Origin: Moraxella equi
GTDB lineage: Bacteria; Pseudomonadota; Gammaproteobacteria; Pseudomonadales; Moraxellaceae
Direction of reading: 5' to 3'
DNA length: 10,374 nt
Assembly: GCF_002027555.1 (NCBI RefSeq)
Contig: NZ_MXAP01000079.1
Coordinates: forward strand, 1-10,374
The notes under the pieces are model-generated. The model saw only the letters and a program-made list of their open reading frames with translations, was not told where the DNA came from and searched no databases. Position numbers and translations under genes: made by a program. Shown piece after piece: positions 1 to 5,496 of the stretch. Numbering within the stretch: position 1 is the stretch's first letter; the number at the start of each line of letters is the position of its first letter.

Positions 1-32
1 GGGTTCGGTTGGTATATCTGATAAATAAAGAT

Positions 33-61
33 TTGTGAAATTACTTTTATTCATATAAGAT
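33..61 (+). promoter_or_regulatory. Possible sigma70 promoter for the small membrane protein gene
   Basis: TTGTGA (33-38) and TAAGAT (56-61) are separated by 17 bp and lie about 60 bp upstream of the ATG at 122. Each box matches the consensus only in part. A TATAAG at 54-59 overlaps but would have short 15-bp spacing. The surrounding DNA is very AT-rich, so chance matches are likely. This is an inference from position and partial consensus. Confidence 0.35.
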
Positions 62-72
62 ATATTAAGGGG

Positions 73-103
73 AATTTATCCTAATTTAACAGATAAATTT
101 ATC
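73..103. repeat. Clustered GATAAATT sites, including a perfect 12-bp palindrome
   Basis: AATTTATC occurs at 73-80 and again at 96-103, and its complement GATAAATT at 92-99. The last two overlap to form the perfect palindrome GATAAATTTATC (92-103). A related GATAAATA lies at 20-27. The cluster sits between the putative promoter and the ribosome binding site (AAGG at 112-115) of the downstream gene, where an operator could act. It may also simply reflect AT-rich composition. Confidence 0.4.
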
Positions 104-121
104 ATACAGTTAAGGCTTATC

Positions 122-478
122 ATGACGCACAACAAACAAACCATGGATTTCGCACAATCTTATCAATATTTGGTAAGTTTACCAAAATATGCCTCTTGCC
201 TTGTGTTATTTTTATTAGGAATTGCAAGAGCTGTTAAATTAGTGGAAGTCAATCACAATCGGGCGTATTTTGCGGGATTGGTTGGCATTTGCTTGGCTAT
301 TTTTCTTGTGTCTATCGCTTATGGTAAAAAATGGATGACATCTTATTTGGTCAAACAACAGTTTTCATTAGAAAAATTAAACAAATATGAAACGCTTGCC
401 AATTATGTGCGTAAGCTTGCCTTATTAAGCATATTGATATATTGGGGTTTGTATTTTTATCAATTTTATCGTTATTAA
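122..478 (+). CDS. Small membrane protein of unknown function (three predicted TM helices)
   Basis: I do not recognise this 118-residue protein. It has three strongly hydrophobic stretches, at about residues 22-38, 49-67 and 98-114. Between helices two and three is a charged segment (about 69-97) rich in Lys and Glu. This suggests a small integral inner-membrane protein with no extended soluble domain. No catalytic motif or metal site is visible. The ATG at 122 is preceded by AAGG at 112-115 with 6-nt spacing, which supports this start over the in-frame ATG at 143, which has no such site. The gene is noticeably AT-richer than its neighbours, but such composition is common for small membrane proteins. 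It is followed by 311 bp of noncoding DNA, so no operon partner is visible on the right, and the left side is cut by the window edge. Confidence 0.7.
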   Translation: MTHNKQTMDFAQSYQYLVSLPKYASCLVLFLLGIARAVKLVEVNHNRAYFAGLVGICLAIFLVSIAYGKKWMTSYLVKQQFSLEKLNKYETLANYVRKLALLSILIYWGLYFYQFYRY

Positions 479-667
479 CTTTGCTGATAAATGGAGATAT
501 CCACTCTTTTAATATAAGGTTGGTAAATGATATTTACAAATCATGGGTAAATTATCCAAAACATCCAAGCCATCCAAAACTTTTAACTTGACTTTAATTT
601 AACTTATTTAGCATTTAAATACACCCAAGAAACTTTAAAATTACTACAAATACAATGATGTGTGGAC
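479..667. other. AT-rich intergenic region without a gene
   Basis: This is the left part of the 311-bp gap between the membrane protein gene and alkA. I see no coding potential or convincing terminator. It contains a short hairpin (GTAAAT at 523-528 with ATTTAC at 532-537) and a tandem 9-bp repeat listed separately. TTGACT at 588-593 could be a -35 box for alkA, but no good -10 box lies 16-18 bp downstream. Confidence 0.6.
554..580 (+). repeat. Three tandem 9-bp repeats (ATCCAAAAC type)
   Basis: Three contiguous 9-mers are visible: ATCCAAAAC (554-562), ATCCAAGCC (563-571) and ATCCAAAAC (572-580). The first and third are identical and the middle copy differs at two positions. The array is intergenic, about 210 bp upstream of the alkA start. 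The short unit and low copy number could be a slipped-strand product or chance. No function is implied. Confidence 0.65.
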
Positions 668-733
668 GTAGGGGCGTGCTGAGCACGCCTTGTATAGTAA
701 TATCATCAAAGGGTGTGCTCAGCACACCCCTAC
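668..733. repeat. REPIN-like element: two inverted GTAG-headed palindromes
   Basis: The left arm starts with GTAG (668-671) and carries the perfect palindrome GGCGTGCT-G-AGCACGCC (673-689). The right arm, read on the minus strand, starts with GTAG (733-730) and carries GGGTGTGCT-G-AGCACACCC (729-711). A 21-nt AT-rich spacer (690-710) separates them. The 22-nt arms are inverted copies differing at only two positions. Those two differences (C675/G687 against T/A at the equivalent sites 726/714) pair with each other inside each hairpin. A GTAG tetranucleotide at the foot of an imperfect palindrome, in head-to-head pairs, is the known layout of REP/REPIN sequences mobilised by RAYT (IS200/IS605-like) transposases. 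No such transposase is in this window. The hairpins could also affect read-through into alkA. Confidence 0.7.
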
Positions 734-789
734 AAACCCGTGGTAAATATCAAGTTGGTTGGGTGTAACACACTTCTAAGGCGAATAAA

Positions 790-1440
790 ATGCCCCAAAC
801 TTTCCAATACGACAATTCCCATACCGATTATTTAGCCAGTCGTTGCCCCAAAATGGCAATGGCGATTGACAAAATCGGACACATTGACCGCCCTGTCAAT
901 CCCGATATTTTTAGTGAGCTGATACGGGCAATCATCGGTCAACAGATTTCTAACTCCGCCGCTCACACCGTGTGGCAACGCTTAACAAATTTGACCAACA
1001 TCACACCGAACGCCCTTGTCAACTTATCGGCTGATGACTTACAGGGCATTGGTATATCGTATCGTAAGGTGGGTTACATTCAGGGCATTGCGTGCGATAT
1101 TTTGGACAATCAGCTTGATTTGGATAGCCTGCACACGATGAGCGATGATGAGATAAAACAGGTGCTTGTTGCCTTTAAAGGTGTGGGCGAATGGACGGCA
1201 CAAATGCTGATGATTTTTAGTCTAAATCGTATGGACGTGTTAAGTCAGCATGATTTGGCGATTGTGCGTGGGCTTAGAATGCTGTATCGTCATCGTGAAA
1301 TCACACCAAAACTGTTTGCCAAATATCAAAGACGATTTGCCCCCTATAATTCGGTGGCAAGTCTGTATCTGTGGGCGATTGCAGGTGGGGCATTGGGTTT
1401 GAGCGACCCGAAACCTACCCTTAAAAAAGCCAAATCTTAA
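790..1440 (+). CDS. alkA: DNA-3-methyladenine glycosylase II (AlkA-type, HhH-GPD superfamily)
   Basis: This 216-residue protein would excise alkylated bases, such as 3-methyladenine, to start base excision repair in the cytoplasm. Residues about 41-66 (FSELIRAIIGQQIS...) form the conserved first helix region of the HhH-GPD fold. The helix-hairpin-helix is at about 124-140, with the K130-G-V-G-E-W core. The catalytic aspartate is most likely D155 in LSQHDLAIVRG. The C-terminal block at 181-197 (RRFAPYNSVASLYLW) matches the usual end of the family. It has no Cys cluster for the 4Fe-4S centre found in EndoIII and MutY. At 216 residues it is much shorter than E. coli AlkA (282) and lacks its N-terminal domain, as do many compact AlkA2-type enzymes. 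AAGG (778-781) lies 8 nt before the ATG. No Ada-type regulator is adjacent. Substrate range is inferred from family only. Confidence 0.9.
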   Translation: MPQTFQYDNSHTDYLASRCPKMAMAIDKIGHIDRPVNPDIFSELIRAIIGQQISNSAAHTVWQRLTNLTNITPNALVNLSADDLQGIGISYRKVGYIQGIACDILDNQLDLDSLHTMSDDEIKQVLVAFKGVGEWTAQMLMIFSLNRMDVLSQHDLAIVRGLRMLYRHREITPKLFAKYQRRFAPYNSVASLYLWAIAGGALGLSDPKPTLKKAKS

Positions 1441-1582
1441 TTGCCATCATCAGCCCAATTTGTGACAATGTACACTTGCAACATGAAAAAATACTACGTT
1501 CTCTGTTCATGGCAAGTCTGCCAAACCATAACGAAAAATGACCTTTCTACAAGCTCAGGGTGAATGATTTTTGTCGTAAAAC
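1441..1582. other. Intergenic region downstream of alkA, no gene seen
   Basis: This is the first part of a 481-bp gap between alkA and the convergent mltD. Its only open frame is a 26-codon one from ATG at 1483 to TGA at 1561-1563, with no convincing ribosome binding site or recognisable sequence, so I do not call it. No intrinsic terminator follows alkA directly. The rest of the gap holds an inverted-repeat element and terminators described separately. Confidence 0.55.
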
Positions 1583-1848
1583 TTAGGGCGCGCCTGCCCT
1601 TTATAACACTATTTACAATATAGAAATATTTTAGAAAAAAACTAATCGTTTTTGCATGAAAAATGGCTATCCAACCACTTAATTTTTAAAATTAAGTTAA
1701 AATCTTAAGATTTATCAGATTAAGTAGTCGGATGTTTTTCATAATAAAAACTTGGCTGATAGAAAACTCACAGCCTTTGTTTTTTCCTTTCAAAACGTGC
1801 GATTTTTCTCCTTTTTTATTGCAAACACAAAAGGCAGGCACGCCCTAA
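1583..1848. mobile_element. MITE-like element with 16-bp terminal inverted repeats
   Basis: The ends are TTAGGGCGCGCCTGCC (1583-1598) and its inverted copy (1833-1848), whose complement reads TTAGGGCGTGCCTGCC: 15 of 16 bases match. Similarity continues inwards with gaps (TTTACAATA on the left against TTTGCAATA on the right, then AGAAAAA on both). A second inverted pair lies at 1656-1683 and 1719-1742, sharing ATGAAAAA and ACTTAAT. The centre is the perfect palindrome AAATCTTAAGATTT (1700-1713). The whole 266 bp can therefore fold as a long imperfect hairpin, as MITEs often do. It has no open frame of note. The ends can be read as a duplicated TA flanking GGGCG...CGCCC, as in IS630/mariner-type MITEs, but a 2-bp duplication is weak proof. 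It sits in a convergent intergenic gap, a tolerated insertion site. Copy number elsewhere in the genome is unknown. Confidence 0.55.
1754..1786 (+). terminator. Possible weak intrinsic terminator inside the inverted-repeat element
   Basis: GGCTG (1754-1758) pairs with CAGCC (1771-1775) across a 12-nt loop and is followed by TTTGTTTTTT. The stem is only 5 bp, though GC-rich. It could end plus-strand transcripts running from alkA, but it lies more than 300 bp past the alkA stop, inside the long right arm of the repeat element. It may be incidental. Confidence 0.3.
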
Positions 1849-1878
1849 TTTTGTTAGCTGTAACTCCTTTGACAACAT

Positions 1879-1910
1879 AAAACCCCATCTTAATTTTAAG
1901 ATGGGGTTTT
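1879..1910. terminator. Bidirectional intrinsic terminator between alkA and mltD
   Basis: AAAACCCCATCTTAA (1879-1893) and TTAAGATGGGGTTTT (1896-1910) form a perfect 15-bp inverted repeat with a 2-nt centre. The stem core is GC-rich with A/T-rich outer ends, so it reads as a terminator on both strands. It begins 11 bp beyond the mltD stop codon and would also catch plus-strand transcription coming from alkA and the repeat element. Confidence 0.85.
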
Positions 1911-1921
1911 GTTTGGGCTGA

Positions 1922-4540
1922 TTATTTATTTGGCACTGTCAAGGTTTGATTGATTTTTAGCTGTGCGTCAGTGCTGAGATTATTCATCTTGGCAAGCTCT
2001 GCCACACTGATGCCAAATTTTTTCGCCACAGAGTTAAGACTGTCGCCTGACTTGACTTTATAAGTATCGGTCAATTTTGGCACTTTAATGGTCTGCCCTC
2101 GTTGTAGCTGGGCATTGGCAGGCAGTTTATTAGTCGCTGCCAAATCCCGTGCTGACACACCATATCTACTGGCAAGGGCGTTTAAACTCTCGCCTGCTTT
2201 TACCGTATAATTTTCGGTAGATTTGATGACATTGCCACGAGCGGTGTTGTCGGAGTTGTCATTGCGACTGGCTTTATCATCATTCTTAGTTGTCTGACGA
2301 GCAACCTTTACTGTGCCTGCCGCAGGAATGGTAATGGTTCTGCCACGAATGAGTCCTGCTGTTCTTGACAAGTTATTGGCAGTGGCAAGCTCATCAACGC
2401 TAATGCCATATTTATTTGCCACCGATGTTAGGCTGTCGCCTGATTGGACGGTGTATTTCACCGATTGGTTGTTCAGCTTGCGTTCCACTTGGGCATTGGT
2501 GGCAGGTACTTTTATCGTCTGCCCTGTGATAAGTGGCGAGTTGGCATTAAAGCTGTTTAATGCAGCGATGTCAGCATTGCTCACGCCCAGTTTTTTGGCA
2601 ATAGCAGTCAACGTATCGCCCGACTGGACTTTATAAGTACTGGTATTGGCACTGTTTGATGAACTGGTGTTACCGCTTGATGAGCTTGTACTACCGCTTG
2701 ATTTGACTGGCGTACCTGATACTTTTAGCTTTTGATTAATCAAAATCCCATCGGTGACTGATAAGCCATTGAGTGCTGCTAAGTCCTGCACGCTCATGTT
2801 GTATTTTCTTGCCACAGAAGTAAGGCTCTCACCTGACTGGACGGTGTGCGTACTGGTTTTCACTGTCGGCTTGGCAGTATCTTTGGCAACCGTGCTGACT
2901 TTACCAGGGATAAGCCATAGGCGTTGTCCTGTCTTCACTTGCGTGTTCGCAGGAATGCCATTATAGCTTGCCAACTGGCTGACACTTAGCCCGTGAGCTG
3001 CCGCAATGCCTGTCAATGTATCACCCGCCACGACTTTATAACGCTCTGCCTTGGCGGTTGTGGTGGGAGCTGCTGAGACAGGTGGGGTATATGTGTTATT
3101 TGGTGGTGCTACCGCAGGTGTGCCTGCACCTGCTGGGGCGTTATAGCTTAGGCTTTTTGTCTCGCCACGAGCTTCTAATACAGATTGCTGGGTTTGGATG
3201 GCATTTAGTTCGATGTTACCATCAAGGGCAATCGGCTGAATGTTCTCCGCACTATTGGCTTGAATCTGAGCGGCAATAAAGTCACGCTCTTCTTGGGTAA
3301 GTGGCGGTTCTTGGATGATGCTGTTATTCACAGTCACGCCTGCACCCGTGGCTGGTAGGGCATTGGCAGAAGCCAACTCTTGACGTGAGCTAGGATTCTG
3401 CACACCCATATTCGGCTGTACGTAGCTACTTGCCACGTAGGTGGAAGCACCATAGCCCATGCCTTGCAAGGCTTTTAGCTTTGTATCGGCACTGCTTGGC
3501 ACGCTATTAGGGATAATCACACGTCCCGGCCCACTGGCATCCACGCTATAATTAATAAGCGATGGGTTGAGCAGTCTTAACTCATCCACTGGCACGCCTG
3601 TCACATTTGACACATCATACAGGCTGACACCGAAGTTGACAGGCACAGCTCTAAAATGGCTGTGGTTGGCGATGGCAGGCAGGTACACGCCATAGCTTTG
3701 GGGATTTTTGACAATTTGAGCAACCGCCATAAAGCGTGGCACGTAGTTCATCGTCTCAGTGGGTAGGCGTAGCGACCAATAATCGGTTGGCAGACCTGCA
3801 TTGCGGTTAGCATCAATGGCTCTTTGAATACGCCCTGGTCCTGCATTATAAGCCGCCAAAGCAAGCTCCCACGAACCGAACTGGTTATACAAACTGGTCA
3901 AAAAGTCATACGCCGCTCGGGTCGATTCTATGATATCACGACGACCATCATAAGTGGTGCTTTGGTTGAGACCATAAATACGCCCAGTACTGGGGATAAA
4001 CTGCCACAAACCTGCCGCCGCCGCATTGGATGTTGCTGATGGGTCGTAGGAGCTTTCAATGATGGGCAGTAGGGCAAGTTCGGTTGGAATGCCACGACGC
4101 TCCGCTTCGGTTACGGTATGATGTAAGTAACGGGATGTACGGGCGGTTAGGCGATTGATGTAGTCTTGACGGCTATAAAACCATGATTTTTGGGCTTCAA
4201 TGCGTCCATTATTTATCTCGCTCATACGATAGCCACGACGCACTCTGTCCCACAGATCGCCATAACGCTGCACGGTCAAGGCATCGCCTTCTACCATGGT
4301 CATGTCCGTGGCTTGAAGTAGGTCTTCTAACTCATCTAAGGTTGCTTGGTCAAGCACGCCTGCATAGACATCGGCAGGGGCATTTGGCGTGCTTGGCGTG
4401 CTGACAATGGGTGCATTACCTGTGTTTACGTTGGTGTTATTGGTGCTGGCACAAGCAAACAATAATGTCGATGAGACAGCGATGGTCAAGGGTTTAAGAC
4501 CTGCCATGCCTGCTTTAGAGCCTATGTTAAAAAACGCCAT
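1922..4540 (-). CDS. mltD: MltD-type membrane-bound lytic murein transglycosylase with six LysM domains
   Basis: The 872-residue product is a probable outer-membrane lipoprotein that cleaves peptidoglycan glycan strands to 1,6-anhydromuramic products. The N-terminus has a basic/hydrophobic signal with an LFAC lipobox, giving lipidated C30. The SLT (GH23) domain covers about 145-275, with catalytic E162 in ESSYDPSATS, the GLWQFIPSTG motif (177-186) and AYNAGPGR (230-237). A degenerate LysM-like segment is at about 296-346. A Gln/Ala/Pro-rich linker (about 350-497) precedes six LysM repeats at about 500-546, 564-608, 635-680, 695-740, 777-822 and 826-871. E. coli MltD has 452 residues and two LysM, so this is a long form. 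The start has AGGA (4551-4548) 7 nt upstream. The gene has its own promoter and terminator and so is probably monocistronic. The Ser-rich linker at about 614-634 is low complexity. Confidence 0.93.
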   Translation of the reverse strand: MAFFNIGSKAGMAGLKPLTIAVSSTLLFACASTNNTNVNTGNAPIVSTPSTPNAPADVYAGVLDQATLDELEDLLQATDMTMVEGDALTVQRYGDLWDRVRRGYRMSEINNGRIEAQKSWFYSRQDYINRLTARTSRYLHHTVTEAERRGIPTELALLPIIESSYDPSATSNAAAAGLWQFIPSTGRIYGLNQSTTYDGRRDIIESTRAAYDFLTSLYNQFGSWELALAAYNAGPGRIQRAIDANRNAGLPTDYWSLRLPTETMNYVPRFMAVAQIVKNPQSYGVYLPAIANHSHFRAVPVNFGVSLYDVSNVTGVPVDELRLLNPSLINYSVDASGPGRVIIPNSVPSSADTKLKALQGMGYGASTYVASSYVQPNMGVQNPSSRQELASANALPATGAGVTVNNSIIQEPPLTQEERDFIAAQIQANSAENIQPIALDGNIELNAIQTQQSVLEARGETKSLSYNAPAGAGTPAVAPPNNTYTPPVSAAPTTTAKAERYKVVAGDTLTGIAAAHGLSVSQLASYNGIPANTQVKTGQRLWLIPGKVSTVAKDTAKPTVKTSTHTVQSGESLTSVARKYNMSVQDLAALNGLSVTDGILINQKLKVSGTPVKSSGSTSSSSGNTSSSNSANTSTYKVQSGDTLTAIAKKLGVSNADIAALNSFNANSPLITGQTIKVPATNAQVERKLNNQSVKYTVQSGDSLTSVANKYGISVDELATANNLSRTAGLIRGRTITIPAAGTVKVARQTTKNDDKASRNDNSDNTARGNVIKSTENYTVKAGESLNALASRYGVSARDLAATNKLPANAQLQRGQTIKVPKLTDTYKVKSGDSLNSVAKKFGISVAELAKMNNLSTDAQLKINQTLTVPNK
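1925..3043 (-). repeat. Array of six LysM-coding repeats within mltD
   Basis: Each repeat encodes about 45 residues starting with a form of [KT]Y[KT]V-[QKV][SA]G[DE][ST]L and ending in a [IL]-x-[IV]-P/S block. Linkers vary from 3 residues (between repeats 5 and 6) to about 37 (between 4 and 5). Repeats 2 to 6 are closer to each other than to repeat 1 (VVAGDTLTGIAAAHG), which suggests that the array grew by internal duplication. LysM binds N-acetylglucosamine in glycan strands. Confidence 0.85.
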
Positions 4541-4575
4541 GATAAAATCCTATTAATGATGTGAAATATGCCCGT

Positions 4576-4604
4576 ATTATAATATATCAAGACCCATCAA
4601 TCAA
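4576..4604 (-). promoter_or_regulatory. sigma70 promoter of mltD
   Basis: On the minus strand TTGATT (4604-4599) and a perfect TATAAT (4581-4576) are separated by exactly 17 bp. The -10 box ends 35 bp before the mltD ATG at 4540, giving a short leader of about 30 nt that includes the AGGA site. The promoter lies just downstream of the terminator of the preceding gene, so mltD should be transcribed independently. Confidence 0.8.
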
Positions 4605-4620
4605 ACCCAAATATGTTAAT

Positions 4621-4647
4621 GAAAAAGGCATGGCATTGCCACACCTC
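4621..4647 (-). terminator. Intrinsic terminator of the NTF2-like gene
   Basis: On the minus strand AGGTGTGGC (4646-4638), loop AAT, GCCATGCCT (4634-4626) form a 9-bp stem with two G-U pairs. It is followed at once by a T run (4626-4622). It lies 56 bp past the stop of the 191-residue gene and before the mltD promoter. On the plus strand the hairpin is followed by CTTTTTTATTTT, so it could work both ways, although no plus-strand gene needs it. Confidence 0.7.
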
Positions 4648-4702
4648 TTTTTTATTTTCAAAAACATGTCATTTTAAAAAACCGTATAATCCACTCCGAA
4701 AT

Positions 4703-5278
4703 CTATTCCACAGTAACTTGCGATACCGCTCGTAGTAGCATGGCATTACCGCCGATATAGGACAAAGTTGCCTTAGAATGCGTTCTAAATGTCGTGCGAC
4801 GACCATCTTTTGTCCAGCTCTCTGTGGTGATGACATTGGCTCGGGCTTGATTGCCCGTGACGACCACATCTGTCACGTTGATGGTGTAACGATAGTCGCT
4901 CGCCCCTGCCCATGACTTTTGAAGTAGTTGTAAATATCCATTTTTATCAAGGGTGGTGGTATTGCCTTTGCGGGTCAAGCTGATGACAGCATTATCATCG
5001 ATAAGCCGTGAGACCATGCCGATATTTTGGGCATTGGCGGCGGTATTTAGACTATTGGCAAAACTTTGTACTGCCGATTCGCTCATGGCGTATGCAGGGG
5101 CAGTCATGACCGCTGTCCCCACCAACAGTGCCGAACCAATAACAGGAAGCCATCCACGGCTACGGCGAGCATGACTGATGGACGTGGTGGTATCGCTCTG
5201 CGATTTGCCCTGCCCTTTTTTGTGCCATAGGGTCATCATCAGCCCACCGACAGCAACCACTTTAAGAATTTTTTTCAT
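4703..5278 (-). CDS. Exported NTF2-like (SnoaL/DUF4440-type) protein of unknown function
   Basis: The 191-residue precursor has a hydrophobic segment at about 43-62 ending in APAYA, a good signal peptidase I site after A64. This leaves a mature periplasmic protein of about 127 residues. The mature part follows the cone-shaped NTF2-like pattern: an N-terminal helix (VQSFANSLNTAANAQNIG) then RLIDDNAVISL, a LDKNGYLQLLQKSW helix, and alternating strands to the C-terminus. This resemblance is by pattern, not by a named motif; no catalytic residues can be assigned. The N-terminus is odd: another hydrophobic stretch (residues 3-17) and a basic, Ser/Thr-rich region precede the signal segment. No start codon lies closer to the signal peptide than M14/M15 (about 5239 and 5236). 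The upstream site for M1 is weak (AAAG), while M14 has GGTGGG close before it, so the start is uncertain. It lies 218 bp after purL and has its own terminator. Confidence 0.75.
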   Translation of the reverse strand: MKKILKVVAVGGLMMTLWHKKGQGKSQSDTTTSISHARRSRGWLPVIGSALLVGTAVMTAPAYAMSESAVQSFANSLNTAANAQNIGMVSRLIDDNAVISLTRKGNTTTLDKNGYLQLLQKSWAGASDYRYTINVTDVVVTGNQARANVITTESWTKDGRRTTFRTHSKATLSYIGGNAMLLRAVSQVTVE

Positions 5279-5302
5279 AAATTAACTTTAAAAAATAAAT
5301 TT

Positions 5303-5332
5303 AGCATAAGATAACAGCCCTGCCCTAAGCAA
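5303..5332 (-). promoter_or_regulatory. Possible promoter of the NTF2-like gene
   Basis: On the minus strand TTGCTT (5332-5327) and TATGCT (5308-5303) are separated by 18 bp and end about 25 bp before the ATG at 5278. Both boxes are partial matches. The call rests mainly on position between the purL hairpin and the gene. Confidence 0.35.
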
Positions 5333-5445
5333 ACATGGCTAGTTTGTAATATTTTGTTGCAATTTTGGCAAATTCATGGATTGTCCCATTGCCAATAAAC
5401 CAACAGGACGTGCTGTCTTGATATTTGTCATAAACCATTCCATGA

Positions 5446-5472
5446 GAAACACCGCCAACATGACGGTGTTTC
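5446..5472 (-). terminator. Probable terminator hairpin of purL
   Basis: GAAACACCG (5446-5454) and CGGTGTTTC (5464-5472) form a perfect 9-bp stem with a 9-nt loop, 24 bp past the purL stop. On the minus strand the stem ends in GTTTCTC, so the T run is short and termination may be partial. The rest of the 218-bp gap to the next gene shows no open frame or other structure. Confidence 0.6.
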
Positions 5473-5496
5473 ATTATATCCAAGCCTGTCTAAATC

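Noticed and set aside
1483..1563. 26-codon open frame after alkA
   Set aside because: It is too short, has no ribosome binding site and no recognisable sequence. A chance frame is the simplest reading.
4669..4869. 66-codon minus-strand frame overlapping the end of the NTF2-like gene
   Set aside because: It overlaps the coding sequence of the NTF2-like protein in another frame and has no features of its own.
4541..5496. purL, NTF2-like gene and mltD as one operon
   Set aside because: Hairpins follow purL and the NTF2-like gene, the gaps are 218 and 162 bp, and mltD has a near-consensus promoter of its own.
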